DNA of 38,879 bases from Methanothrix harundinacea (GCA_002502785.1 DAQG01000017.1:1-38879); one strand, 5' to 3'. Counted from the first letter of the stretch, positions 14,837 to 23,408 are shown. The notes: generated from the letters alone by a model not told the origin. A program made the numbers and translations.

Positions 14837-15666
14837 TTTATCTCCTCCTCAATTTTTCCGATCAGGTCCACGAACTTCTGCTGCCATTCGGTTATAACCT
14901 CGGAGAAGAGGACGCCCCGAGAGGTGAGCTCTGCGATCTTCCTCTTCATGGGGATCTCAAGGAGTATCGGGATATCCTCCTTCGCGCAGTAGTTGTAAAC
15001 CCCCTGATCGCCGACGCCGCCCCTGTTCACCACCACGCCGCAGGGGATCTTCATCTCCCTCACCACCTGGACCGCGATCGATAGGTCGTAGAGGCCGAAG
15101 GGGGTGGGCTCGGTGACCAGAAGACAAAAGTCGCTTCCCCGGACCGCCTCGATGACGGGACAGGCTGTTCCGGGGGGCGAGTCGATCAGGACCAGGTCGC
15201 CCTTCGCCTCCGCCTTCACTGACCTTATAAGAGGCGTAGCCATCGGCTCGCCCAAGGAGAGCTCGCCCCAGAGAAGCCTGACGTCTCCGGACGCTGCCAT
15301 GTGAATCTTGCCGATGGACCTGGTGCCTTCAGATATCGCCCCTTCGGGGCAGACTAAAGCGCATCCGCCGCAGCCGTGGCACAGCTCCTTGAATAGAAGG
15401 ACCTGTTTTGGAAAGACCGCAAGAGCGTTGTAGGCACAAAACTCCGAACATCTGCCGCACCTGGTGCACTTATCCTCGTAAATTAAAGGGATCGTCACGG
15501 TGCAGTCAGAACTCGCCTCTTCGTCCCGGTTGGGGAAGAAGAGGTAAGAGTTTGGCTCCTCCACGTCGCAGTCCACCAGCTCCACCCCTCCGATGGAGGC
15601 TGCCATGTTGGTCGTCACCAGGGTTTTCCCGGTGCCGCCCTTCCCGCTGGCTACGGATATTATCAT
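14833..15666 (-). CDS. MinD/Mrp-like P-loop ATPase with inserted 2[4Fe-4S] ferredoxin domain (copy 1)
   Basis: 277 residues. Walker A VASGKGGTGKT at 5-15, VDCDVEEPNSYLFF, ferredoxin insertion CTRCGRCSEFCAYN and CHGCGGCALVCPEG, then LVLIDSPPGTACPVIEA. Same domain order as the following gene, with which it shares a four-base overlap. GAGG lies eight bases before the ATG. Pairs of these ATPases side by side are common in methanogens and other anaerobes. No target protein is encoded next to them here, apart from the unknown gene on the opposite strand. Confidence 0.92.
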   Translation of the reverse strand: MIISVASGKGGTGKTLVTTNMAASIGGVELVDCDVEEPNSYLFFPNRDEEASSDCTVTIPLIYEDKCTRCGRCSEFCAYNALAVFPKQVLLFKELCHGCGGCALVCPEGAISEGTRSIGKIHMAASGDVRLLWGELSLGEPMATPLIRSVKAEAKGDLVLIDSPPGTACPVIEAVRGSDFCLLVTEPTPFGLYDLSIAVQVVREMKIPCGVVVNRGGVGDQGVYNYCAKEDIPILLEIPMKRKIAELTSRGVLFSEVITEWQQKFVDLIGKIEEEIK

Positions 15667-15934
15667 GTTATAATCCTCAACTTATCAGTGATCCGTTCCT
15701 GTGATCGAGATCGATTTTGGGCTTCGGGCCAACGAGCCGGAATGATCCATGGCGGCATCGCCCTCAACCCCGGCGAAGCTGGAGGCCCCCAGACAGTCTC
15801 CTAACGATGCCGAAAACTGAGATAAAAACGCCATTTGAGACGATATTCTTTAAAGGTTCTGTTCCGAGACAACGCTAAGGCTGACACCTATGGGTCGATC
15901 GGCCGAACTCGGCGAAGATGTCAGCCTAAAATGG
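15667..15934. other. Intergenic stretch with nested inverted repeats near its right end
   Basis: No gene seen. GGCTGACA (15879-15886) pairs with TGTCAGCC (15919-15926), and inside it GCCG-AACT-CGGC (about 15903-15914) makes a second hairpin. This lies just after the stop of the next minus-strand gene, so it may be its terminator or a 3' RNA structure. Confidence 0.4.
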
Positions 15935-16387
15935 CTAACATGAGACGTACTGGCCGCCGATGTTGAACGATTCGGACTTTACTTTCTTCCAGTCCCTGTG
16001 GATGTCCACCCTCCAGGTTCCCTGCATCCTTTCAGGGTCGCAGCCCCTGATCTGGATGGCGCTCCAGGCTTTTCCCTCCCAATCGCCGCTGGTGAAGTCC
16101 TTTGGCGGGACCACCGCGAAGGACCGGGCGTAGAGCTGCCCGTTAGGAGCGTACCATCTCCATTCCATCTCGTGAGGGTCTAGGTCTCTTGCGAACCTGA
16201 TCCAGGAAACGGCCTGGTCGTCTGAAGGCGAAAAGGAATAGGTCCTGTAAACCGGGTCCCAGTTGGCATTCAATTCTTTGGCCATGGTGTGATCGCTGAG
16301 CGGAACAAAGGGAAACCATATGGCCCCGCCCACCGACGCGGTCAAGAGAACCGCAAAAAAGGCCAGCACAGCCTTGATCTTATTCAT
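15935..16387 (-). CDS. Small exported or membrane-anchored protein, function unknown
   Basis: 150 residues from ATG 16387, which follows GTAGGGGGT and starts a hydrophobic segment (MNKIKAVLAFFAVLLTASVGG); an earlier in-frame ATG at 16438 would bury this segment. After the signal or anchor comes one beta-rich domain with many Trp (SWIRFARDLDPHEMEWRWYA, GTWRVDIHRDWKKV) and two Cys (C132, C150) that could pair outside the cell. The shape suggests an extracytoplasmic beta sandwich. No family assigned. TATA-like TTATTATATC lies around 16440-16452. Confidence 0.7.
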   Translation of the reverse strand: MNKIKAVLAFFAVLLTASVGGAIWFPFVPLSDHTMAKELNANWDPVYRTYSFSPSDDQAVSWIRFARDLDPHEMEWRWYAPNGQLYARSFAVVPPKDFTSGDWEGKAWSAIQIRGCDPERMQGTWRVDIHRDWKKVKSESFNIGGQYVSC

Positions 16388-16507
16388 CTCGGATTTACCC
16401 CCTACATTGCCATGATCTATGCTATATCTCTTGATCATAGATATAATAAATAACTATAGTAGGGTCGGCCCTCCGGAAGGGCAAAAAATCGGTCGGAGGT
16501 CTCAAAA

Positions 16508-17128
16508 TTAAAGGATTACGGCCTTTATCCGCCTTCTATTCGCGACCTCTGCAGGAAGATCGACAACCTCGGTGACGGCATCGATGATGGTGCCGTCTCC
16601 CGTCGCGACCGGAGAGGTCGCGAGCTTGAGCCTTTTGTCCACGTCTTTTGCGGTCTTTGCGCATCCGGAAACTTCGAAGTCTGCCATCATCTTCCTAATT
16701 TGGGCCGCAAGCTTTCCGCTTTTGCTGATCTGCTGGTCGAGGAGCACCTCGGACCGGCCAACTCTGCTCTCCTTGAGGATCGACAGGATCTCATTAATGG
16801 CCAAAGTCGTGTGATCCGAAGACCGATATCTCCTGAAAATCCCTCTCGTATCCCTCAAAAAACCGTCGTCGCAGAGGTAGACGGGAGCTTTGGCGATGAG
16901 GCTCTCGACGGTGATAAGGACGTTGTAGCCGTCGATGGCGACGTTCTTGCCCTCAAGCTCGCTCGCGGAGATCCGCTTATCCTTGCGCGACGCGGCAAGA
17001 GTCGAGGGGACCGTCACCCTCGTCAGGACGAACCTCGATTCCAGAGGTAAACGGTGGTGGTCGGAGACGAACCGTATCGCAGGTCCCGATGGGTAGCCCC
17101 GATCCAGAAGGTAGCGGACCTCCTCCAT
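16508..17128 (-). CDS. DUF434 domain protein
   Basis: 206 residues matching the archaeal/bacterial DUF434 family (COG2454). Typical blocks are YLLDRGYPSGPAIRFVSDHHRLP at the N-terminus and VAIDGYNVLITVES near residue 65, followed by LLDQQISKSGKLA and VATGDGTIIDAV. The IDGYNVL strand with later Asp residues resembles a PIN-like or NYN-like nuclease layout, but that is only my reading. It is the fourth gene of the fumarase operon, eight bases after fumB. Confidence 0.88.
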   Translation of the reverse strand: MEEVRYLLDRGYPSGPAIRFVSDHHRLPLESRFVLTRVTVPSTLAASRKDKRISASELEGKNVAIDGYNVLITVESLIAKAPVYLCDDGFLRDTRGIFRRYRSSDHTTLAINEILSILKESRVGRSEVLLDQQISKSGKLAAQIRKMMADFEVSGCAKTAKDVDKRLKLATSPVATGDGTIIDAVTEVVDLPAEVANRRRIKAVIL

Positions 17129-17136
17129 CGCTCGCT

Positions 17137-17676
17137 TCAGGTCTTCTTGATCTCTTTTTTGGATCTTTTCGCCTCCCTGTAGAGGTCGTCCCCGAAAGAG
17201 TCGGTGGCGACGATCATCGGCCCCAGGTCAAAAGCCTCCAGCTCCCAGAGACCCTCGGCCATACCCAGATCCGGAAGGTGGAGCTTTTTAACCCGGAGGT
17301 GGCGGGCCGCAAGAGCCCCGCACCCACCGGGGTAGGCGAGATAGGCAGCCTTTCCCCGGAGGGCCTCGGACTCCTCGGATATGCCGCCTTTTCCCACGAT
17401 CAATCTCGCGCCCCGACTGACGACATCTTTTGTGTACCGAGCGACCCTGCCGCTGGTGGTAGGCCCGGCGGAGAGGACCACGTCGTTTCGGATCAGTGGG
17501 CCGCAGTGGTAGATGACCGCACCCGCGAGGTCCACGGGAAGCTCCTTTCCCGACCTAAAAAGGGCGTGGACCTTGTCCCTTGCGGTATAGACGGTCCCGC
17601 TGATCCAGACCAGGTCTCCGGCCCGAAGGGCCAAAACGTCCTCTTTGGTTATCGGGGTCTTCAGTCTATGTTCCAT
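17137..17676 (-). CDS. fumB: Fumarate hydratase class I, beta subunit
   Basis: 179 residues, the normal size of the separate beta subunit. It carries the family core GDLVWISGTVYTARDKVH, IYHCGPL, AGPTTSGRVARYT and GKGGISEE. With the alpha subunit it forms the oxygen-sensitive [4Fe-4S] enzyme that interconverts fumarate and malate in the partial citric acid cycle of methanogens. Its start overlaps the fumA stop by 16 bases, so translation is coupled. Confidence 0.95.
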   Translation of the reverse strand: MEHRLKTPITKEDVLALRAGDLVWISGTVYTARDKVHALFRSGKELPVDLAGAVIYHCGPLIRNDVVLSAGPTTSGRVARYTKDVVSRGARLIVGKGGISEESEALRGKAAYLAYPGGCGALAARHLRVKKLHLPDLGMAEGLWELEAFDLGPMIVATDSFGDDLYREAKRSKKEIKKT

Positions 17677-18491
17677 CCTTCATCCCTCACCGTAGCAGTT
17701 GCGCTCCTGTTCGCCCAGCACTGAAGGTTCACCGCCACCGGCAGCGAGGCGGTGTGGCAGAGGTTTGTCTCGATCTTGACCGCAAGGGCCGTCGCCATCC
17801 CCCCCAGGCCCATGGGGCCGGGACCTATTTCGTTGATCCTCGATAAGAGATCGAGCTCCAGATCCGAATATCCCGGCATGTTGAATAGCGCCCTTTTGGC
17901 GAGCCTCGGCGCGAGGTCGAAGGTCCCGCCGATCCCCACCCCCACGAAGACCGGGGCGCAGGCTCTCCCGGCCCTTTTTGCCACCTCTTGGGCGACGTAG
18001 TCCAGGGGGTCGTCGGCGGGGTTGAGCATCGAAAGAAAGCTCGCGTTCTCAGAGCCCGCGCCCTTGGGGAAGGCCGTGATCCGAAGGGCATCGCCGGGGA
18101 CGAGGTCGATTATAAGGTCTGGCATCCCCCGTCCGGTGTTGTCGCTGGTGTTCTTCCTTGTCAGGGGATCTACGGCGTTCGGCCTGAGGGGTATAGTTTT
18201 TGTTGCCCGTCGGACGCCCTCGGCCATCGCCTCCTCCAAGAATGGCGGCACCCGGATGTCGCGGCCGATCTCCAGGTGGAAGACGGGAAGGCCCGTGTCC
18301 TGGCAGAGGGGAACGCCCTCAGAAGATGCTATATCGACGTTCTCCAGTATCGCTTCAAGCTGGGACCGTGCGATGGGGTTACTTTCCTTCTCGGCGGCCT
18401 CTTTGATCATCGCCATCACCCAGGGGGAGAGGGTGGTCTCTGCTTTCGTAAGGATGGCCACCGTCGCCTCGATAAGGTCCTCTCGCCTCAA
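17661..18491 (-). CDS. fumA: Fumarate hydratase class I, alpha subunit
   Basis: 276 residues. Cys residues at 63 (CQDTG), 178 and 245 or 258 (CHTASLPVAVNLQCW) are in the places of the [4Fe-4S] ligands of class I fumarases; the KGAGSEN block (143-149) and VGVGIGGTFD are also intact. Known partner of FumB. The start codon overlaps the stop of the DUF166 gene (ATGA). Confidence 0.95.
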   Translation of the reverse strand: MRREDLIEATVAILTKAETTLSPWVMAMIKEAAEKESNPIARSQLEAILENVDIASSEGVPLCQDTGLPVFHLEIGRDIRVPPFLEEAMAEGVRRATKTIPLRPNAVDPLTRKNTSDNTGRGMPDLIIDLVPGDALRITAFPKGAGSENASFLSMLNPADDPLDYVAQEVAKRAGRACAPVFVGVGIGGTFDLAPRLAKRALFNMPGYSDLELDLLSRINEIGPGPMGLGGMATALAVKIETNLCHTASLPVAVNLQCWANRSATATVRDEGWNID

Positions 18492-19213
18492 GATCGATCC
18501 TTCCCCCAGATCTTTATGGGCTTCGACTGATCTACTATCTTAAGCTCCGTATCTAGCCCCAGGGCCTTTTCCATGGCGTACTTGTGAAGGTCGCCAGAGG
18601 TATGAATTCCTCCCTCGCCGCCCCGGACGGCCCTGCATGGGTACATTTGGCAGAGGAGGCCCGCCCTCGGCGGCGCTTCATCAAGGCTCTTTCCCACGAT
18701 ATCCCTTGCCACATGCCATGTACTGCCGCAGGGCGAGCCTCTGACGACCTCGACCTTGGCGATGCGGCCGTCATCCACCTCCACCTCGATCACGGGCCTT
18801 CCGAACTTCTCGGCGAAGGCGTCCACCGCCTCGACGCCGCATTTTTCCAGGGTGCAGCAGATCTCGTCCACCTCGATATAGATCCCGTAACGATCGGCGA
18901 TCTTTTGAAGTTCGGGAACCGATCCTGCTCTCCCGATCCCGCCGGGCACAATGACGGCCTGGGCACCGCCCTTCCCGGCCCTGATGACGATCTCGGGGGT
19001 GATGTCAGGATGGAGGGAGTAGGTGATGATCAGGTCTGAGCTGAAAAATTCCGGGTCCAGTTTCAGATCGTCGAGGAACTCTTCGGGGTCCTCTATGAAA
19101 TCCGGCAGGAACTGGGGAAGGCCGATCGAGACCACCTCAAAATCGGTTTTCTCTTTGACCGTCTCGATGAGACGCTCACCGTACTTGCCCCTCGTGACGA
19201 CTCCGACTCGCAT
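18488..19213 (-). CDS. DUF166 family protein (Cys-rich, possibly Fe-S)
   Basis: 241 residues from ATG 19213, which begins the conserved MRVGVVTRGKYGERLIETV; the open frame extends upstream but that part is not protein-like, and the TATA at 19237-19243 predicts RNA starting at this ATG. DUF166 (COG1810) is an archaeal family once linked to thymidylate synthase without proof. Cys motifs ICCTLEKC, SPCGSTW and LCQMYPC could bind an iron-sulfur cluster. First gene of the operon with fumA, fumB and DUF434. Confidence 0.9.
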   Translation of the reverse strand: MRVGVVTRGKYGERLIETVKEKTDFEVVSIGLPQFLPDFIEDPEEFLDDLKLDPEFFSSDLIITYSLHPDITPEIVIRAGKGGAQAVIVPGGIGRAGSVPELQKIADRYGIYIEVDEICCTLEKCGVEAVDAFAEKFGRPVIEVEVDDGRIAKVEVVRGSPCGSTWHVARDIVGKSLDEAPPRAGLLCQMYPCRAVRGGEGGIHTSGDLHKYAMEKALGLDTELKIVDQSKPIKIWGKDRS

Positions 19214-19236
19214 GTTCGTTTCATGACGATGGACAG

Positions 19237-19243
19237 TTATAGA
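19237..19243 (-). promoter_or_regulatory. TATA box of the DUF166-fumAB-DUF434 operon
   Basis: On the minus strand CTATAAC is centred about 27 bases before ATG 19213. No Shine-Dalgarno precedes the ATG, so the message is probably leaderless. Confidence 0.5.
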
Positions 19244-19301
19244 GTTTGTCTCGGAGTCAACCCTTGAGAAAGTACATTTACCTTGAATCCGATCGAAGAT
19301 C

Positions 19302-20636
19302 ATGATCCCTTGCGTTCTCGTAGCGGGAACTCACAGCGGCGTTGGCAAGACCACGGTGGTTTTGGGCCTTTTGGCGGCACTAAAGAGGCGGGGCCTTGAG
19401 GTTGCTCCCTTCAAGGTGGGGCCCGACTTCATCGATCCGACCCATCACACCGCCATCTGCGAGAGAGCCTCAAGAAACCTCGACACCTTCATGATGGGCG
19501 AGGATGGCGTCCGGAGGTCCTTTGCAGGGGGGGTTGAGGGGGCGGACGTCGCCGTCATCGAGGGCGTCATGGGCCTTTACGACGGCCTGGACTCAACAGA
19601 GATCGCATCTTCGGCCCATGTGGCGAAAGCCCTGAATGCACCGGTCCTGCTGGTGATAAACGTCCACGGGACCTCCAGAAGCGCCGCAGCCGTGGCCCTC
19701 GGCTATGCAAAGTTCGACCCGGAGGTCGAGATCGCAGGGCTAATTTTGAACAGGGTGGGAAGCGAGCGTCACCTCACCCTCCTCCGAACCGCTCTCGATC
19801 CCCTGGGAATTCCCATTCTGGCCGCCCTTCCGAGGAAAGGCGAGATCTCGCTTCCCAGCCGCCACTTGGGGTTGACGATGGGTTTTGAAGGCCATCACGA
19901 CCTGGACGCTCTCGCCAACTTCGTCGAGGAAAACGCCGACCTCGACCGGATCCTCAGGCTCGGTTGCAATGTCCCCCCTGTTGAGCCAAAATTCGAGTTC
20001 AGAGGGGACAGGATCAAAATCGGGGTCGCATACGATGAGGCCTTCTGCTTCTACTACCAGGAGAACTTCGAGGAGCTTCGAAGGCTCGGCGCTGACATCG
20101 AGTTTTTCAGCCCTATGCGCGACCCCCTGCCGGACGTTCAGGGGCTATACCTCGGCGGCGGTTACCCGGAGCTCTACGCCGAGGCGCTGGAAAGGTCCAA
20201 GACCCGCTGCGGAATAAAAAGGGCCTCCGAGGATGGAATGCCAATATATGGCGAATGCGGCGGCCTGATGTACCTCTGCGAGTCGGTGATATCAAAAGAC
20301 GGGGATTCTGAGAAAAGGATGACTGGAGTCCTTCCCGCATCCACCACCATGACCGGGAGGCTCCAGGCCCTCGGCTACGTCGAGGGGGACGTCGTCGGGA
20401 AAAATCCGGTCGTCGAGATGGGGAGGGTGATCAGAGGTCACGAGTTCCACTACTCCAAGATGGACTGCGCGAGAGACGCCAGGTTCGCCTATCGGTTCCG
20501 TCGCGGGAAGGGAATCGTCGAAGACAAAGACGGCCTCGTAGAGCACGAGACCCTGGGAAGCTATCTTCACACCCACGTCTACTCGTTCCCGATGGAGAGA
20601 TTCGTTGAGAGCTGCAGGATGTACGGGAGAAGATGA
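19302..20636 (+). CDS. cfbB: Ni-sirohydrochlorin a,c-diamide synthase (CbiA/CobB family)
   Basis: 444 residues. N-terminal ATP-binding dethiobiotin-synthetase-like domain with P-loop AGTHSGVGKTT (8-18) and FKVGPDFIDPTHH; C-terminal class I glutamine amidotransferase domain with nucleophile C319 (IYGECGGLMYL) and the LHTHVYS His near the end. The family amidates two acetate side chains with glutamine and ATP. In methanogens the CfbB branch acts on Ni-sirohydrochlorin on the way to coenzyme F430; cobyrinate (CbiA) is the alternative substrate, and the choice is inferred from the organism type. Monocistronic, divergent from the DUF166 operon. Confidence 0.88.
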   Translation: MIPCVLVAGTHSGVGKTTVVLGLLAALKRRGLEVAPFKVGPDFIDPTHHTAICERASRNLDTFMMGEDGVRRSFAGGVEGADVAVIEGVMGLYDGLDSTEIASSAHVAKALNAPVLLVINVHGTSRSAAAVALGYAKFDPEVEIAGLILNRVGSERHLTLLRTALDPLGIPILAALPRKGEISLPSRHLGLTMGFEGHHDLDALANFVEENADLDRILRLGCNVPPVEPKFEFRGDRIKIGVAYDEAFCFYYQENFEELRRLGADIEFFSPMRDPLPDVQGLYLGGGYPELYAEALERSKTRCGIKRASEDGMPIYGECGGLMYLCESVISKDGDSEKRMTGVLPASTTMTGRLQALGYVEGDVVGKNPVVEMGRVIRGHEFHYSKMDCARDARFAYRFRRGKGIVEDKDGLVEHETLGSYLHTHVYSFPMERFVESCRMYGRR

Positions 20637-20681
20637 TTAAAACAATCCAAAAAAATTGCTTTGGTGGACCGGGTCTATCAA

Positions 20682-21785
20682 TCATTGTTCCGTTGAATTT
20701 GTCCCAGCCTCCGCCTCAGTTAAGTTTTCCACCGTCGTGGTTTCCGTAGAATTTGTTTCGGGCTTCGTCCCGTTGATGTTTGCCAAAGTCGCGAATGCTG
20801 TCGAATTTGTCCCAGGATCCGTCTCGGTTAACTTTTCCATCGTCTCGAGTTCCGTGGAATTTATCACCCTTACAGGCCTAGCGGGATCGATCACCGTCAC
20901 TTCTCCCGTGGAGTTGATTACAGTTATGGAACCCGTCGGGTTGACCAGCGTAATCGGCACCGTCGAGTTCCTCAAAATTACCGGTTCGCTGAAGTTGGCA
21001 AATGGCAAAGTGCTAGAATAATTCGCCGCTGGCATCGTCTCATTGGAACTCAAAGCCCCAGACGTCTCGTTTTCTGTTGCGTTGGGCTGGGTGGGGTTGA
21101 CGTCAATTACGGGCTTGGTGGGGGTCACGTTTATGTTGAGGCTGGAGAGGTTCACGTTGACCTTCGGCTTGGTCGGGTTTATGTTTATGTTGAGCCGCGA
21201 GATGTTCACGTCAACGTTGGGCTTTGTGGGGTTTATGTCGATGTTGAGGCCGGTGGTTTTAGTTCCCGTATCCTCCCCTACGCTTACGTTCTCTCCAGAT
21301 ATGTTTTCCTGGGGCGGCCACCAATCCTTTGGATCGAACTCGTTTGCGTCGGAATCGTTCAGCTCGGCGATCCCGTAGTCCACCAGCATCCTGTTGAAGG
21401 AGGGCGAGATTACGGGCCCGCCGTCGAGGCCAGCAAGATAAAGTATGGCTACCAGATAGCCTTCGGGATCCTGTCCGCCCTCAGACCTGTTATCGATGTC
21501 CAGCCAGACGGTCTTGTTCAGAAGAATTGCGACAGCAAGATCCTTTGCCGAGGGTCCTTCTGAGATCGATTTGTTCATCGATTCATTCGGAATCTCCACA
21601 TCCGCCAGGGTCACTCTCTCGACACTTTGTATGATCCTGGGATCGATCTTCTCGATCCTGACATCGAAAGTCTTCCCGTCGACCACGCCGATTACCGTGC
21701 CGCTGGCCTCGTCCGGCGAGGCCATGGCCGCCGCCGGCAGAACGAAAAGCAGCAGCATCAGAGATACGATATTTTTCGGCCTCAT
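20682..21785 (-). CDS. Exported protein with nuclease-like (SNase) fold domain and 9/18-residue Asn-rich repeats
   Basis: 367 residues with a signal peptide (MRPKNIVSLMLLLFVLPAAA). Residues about 28-140 resemble a thermonuclease/SNase domain: GTVIGVVDGKTFDVRIE, ERVTLADVEIP, PSAKDLAVAILLNKTVWLD, GYLVAILYL. The catalytic Arg usually just before the last strand is not evident, so it may be inactive. Then come repeats: three 18-residue units from L180 (LNIDINPTKPNVDVNISR first), five 9-residue units from E267 (GSITVINST type), and three 18-residue units from E312 ending TNST. Many NxS/T sites suggest heavy N-glycosylation. No C-terminal anchor seen. Probably a surface protein. Confidence 0.85.
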   Translation of the reverse strand: MRPKNIVSLMLLLFVLPAAAMASPDEASGTVIGVVDGKTFDVRIEKIDPRIIQSVERVTLADVEIPNESMNKSISEGPSAKDLAVAILLNKTVWLDIDNRSEGGQDPEGYLVAILYLAGLDGGPVISPSFNRMLVDYGIAELNDSDANEFDPKDWWPPQENISGENVSVGEDTGTKTTGLNIDINPTKPNVDVNISRLNININPTKPKVNVNLSSLNINVTPTKPVIDVNPTQPNATENETSGALSSNETMPAANYSSTLPFANFSEPVILRNSTVPITLVNPTGSITVINSTGEVTVIDPARPVRVINSTELETMEKLTETDPGTNSTAFATLANINGTKPETNSTETTTVENLTEAEAGTNSTEQ

Positions 21786-21810
21786 TAAATTCCCCTTCGA
21801 TTAGTGTTTT

Positions 21811-21832
21811 CCACATATTATAAGAAATGTGG
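21811..21832. promoter_or_regulatory. Inverted repeat enclosing the TATA box of the SNase-like gene
   Basis: CCACAT (21811-21816) and ATGTGG (21827-21832) flank TTATAAT on the minus strand. The TATA centre is about 35 bases before ATG 21785. A protein binding the repeat would cover the TATA box. Confidence 0.4.
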
Positions 21833-21975
21833 TACGTGTTCCGCCGCATAGGCTAGATCTCAGCAGCCGATGGCAATTGAAACCTCTTCGATACCGCGCC
21901 TCCAGCATAGTGATGATACGTTAATAAATCTCAGGCCCTTTGTCATCGCTTTAAATGGCAATAAATTCAAAGTGC

Positions 21976-22010
21976 GGACTTGATCGAAGATTTCAATATT
22001 GGTCAAGTCC
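21976..22010. repeat. 8-bp inverted repeat with 19-base loop
   Basis: GGACTTGA (21976-21983) pairs with TCAAGTCC (22003-22010). It overlaps a short open frame and stands 130 bases before the DUF763 gene. Confidence 0.5.
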
Positions 22011-22096
22011 TAAATAATGTCGAATTCGGCGTTCACATCAGTGAGATCATCTGGGCCGAGATCGAAGGCCGAATGGCAAAGTCAAGTGAAGACTGA
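21980..22096 (+). other. Short protein-like open frame, possible gene remnant
   Basis: From TTG 21980 the frame reads 38 residues (LIEDFNIGQVLNNVEFG, then HISEIIWAEIEGRM) to TGA 22094. The composition is more protein-like than the surroundings, but there is no Shine-Dalgarno and I know no match. It may be the tail of a lost gene. The rest of 21786-22138 holds only AT-rich promoter-like sequence. Confidence 0.25.
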
Positions 22097-22138
22097 AAAT
22101 CTCGCTCCTGGCGACGTGAGCATTTTGGGTGCTTGAAT

Positions 22139-23275
22139 ATGAGAACCGGCGTTGCAAACCTGCCCTTACACGGCGGAAGAGCTCCCCCCTGGCTCTTCAA
22201 AAGGATGGTGCTATTGGCGGGGGCGGTAGTTGAAGCCGTGATCTACGAGCACGGTCGGGATGAGCTTCTACGCCGCGTATCCGACCCTCACTGGTTCCAG
22301 GCGCTATCCTGCGTTCTGGGTTTCGACTGGCACTCCTCTGGAACCACGACCACCACCACAGGAGCACTGAAGATGGCCATATCCCCCGAAGTCCACGGTC
22401 TGGGCGTTGCCGGTGGCAAAGGCAAGACGGCTAGGAAAGCGCCTATTGACATTCAGACGTCGGGCGAGCTTCTGTCCCTCTCCCCAGAGAAGATCGAGGA
22501 GCTGAAGCTCGCAAGTAAGATGGCTGCAAAGGTGGACAACGCTCTGGTGCAGGACGGCTACCAGCTCTATCACCACGTCCTCATCTTCACGGAAACGGGA
22601 AACTGGGCGGTGGTGCAGCAGGGGATGAGTGAGAGTTACGCCAGACGGTACCACTGGCTCTCCGACCGGGTGGCAAGCTTTGTGGAAGAACCTCACAGCG
22701 CCATCTGCGCCCAGGAGAGGTTGAGCACCGTTCTGGACCTCACGTCTATAGAGAGCAGGGAGAACAGGGAGGTTACCCTGGACCTGGTAAGGGACGGCCC
22801 CTCCCATTTTATGAGGTACACCAGCCAGAGAACCCTCTCAGACTTTTCTCGCCAGTCTGGGATATCGGATTTTGGAGGCTCACCCACAGCGGATCTGACC
22901 CTTCCAAGACGTCACGAGATCGTGCCGGCTGATCTTGGAAAAGATGGGATCAAAGCGCTGAGGATCGCCTACGAGATCCAGCCGGAGAGCTACGAGGATC
23001 TGATCGCCCTGAGGGGGATGGGGCCGAAGAGGATCCGGGCTCTTGCCCTGATATCCGAGCTGATTTACGGGGCTGAAACCAGCTGGAAAGATCCGGCGAA
23101 GTACAGTTTCGCCCACGGCGGCAAAGACGGCTATCCATATCCCGTCGACAGGGATACCTTTGACCATTCGATAACGACACTGAAGGAGGCCGTAGAGAAC
23201 GCGAAGCTGGAGAAGATGGAGAAGTACGACGCCATCAAACGGCTGAAAAGGTACACCGGTGAAGATTCAGGGTAG
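22139..23275 (+). CDS. DUF763 domain protein
   Basis: 378 residues from ATG 22139; a TTG two codons earlier is also possible, with GGTG upstream. Matches the archaeal DUF763 family (COG1415): GVANLPLHGGRAPPWLFKRM at the start, LGFDWHSSGTTTTTTGAL, and GGKGKTARKAP. A helix-hairpin-helix-like stretch (YEDLIALRGMGPKRIRALALI) near residue 290 suggests nucleic-acid binding. Function is not established. The stop overlaps the open frame before the CAP-domain gene, but that gene has its own start downstream. Confidence 0.92.
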   Translation: MRTGVANLPLHGGRAPPWLFKRMVLLAGAVVEAVIYEHGRDELLRRVSDPHWFQALSCVLGFDWHSSGTTTTTTGALKMAISPEVHGLGVAGGKGKTARKAPIDIQTSGELLSLSPEKIEELKLASKMAAKVDNALVQDGYQLYHHVLIFTETGNWAVVQQGMSESYARRYHWLSDRVASFVEEPHSAICAQERLSTVLDLTSIESRENREVTLDLVRDGPSHFMRYTSQRTLSDFSRQSGISDFGGSPTADLTLPRRHEIVPADLGKDGIKALRIAYEIQPESYEDLIALRGMGPKRIRALALISELIYGAETSWKDPAKYSFAHGGKDGYPYPVDRDTFDHSITTLKEAVENAKLEKMEKYDAIKRLKRYTGEDSG

Positions 23276-23408
23276 GGACGTTAAGCTTGAAGACGTTCGA
23301 AAGGTAGATGGCCCCAAGTACGGCCTTTCTTTTTCCGATTATATCACCAGATTCTTAGCCCAAGAAACCAATACTGTAATCCAGGTTCGATACGAAGGAG
23401 AGAGATTT

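Noticed and set aside
17089..18543. Long plus-strand open frames opposite the fumarase genes
   Set aside because: They mirror the high G+C codon pattern of fumA and fumB and lack recognisable domains; the minus-strand proteins are unmistakable. The same applies to frames opposite pgiA (12685-13389), the aldehyde dehydrogenase (27004-28060) and the AlkD-like gene (4836-5369).
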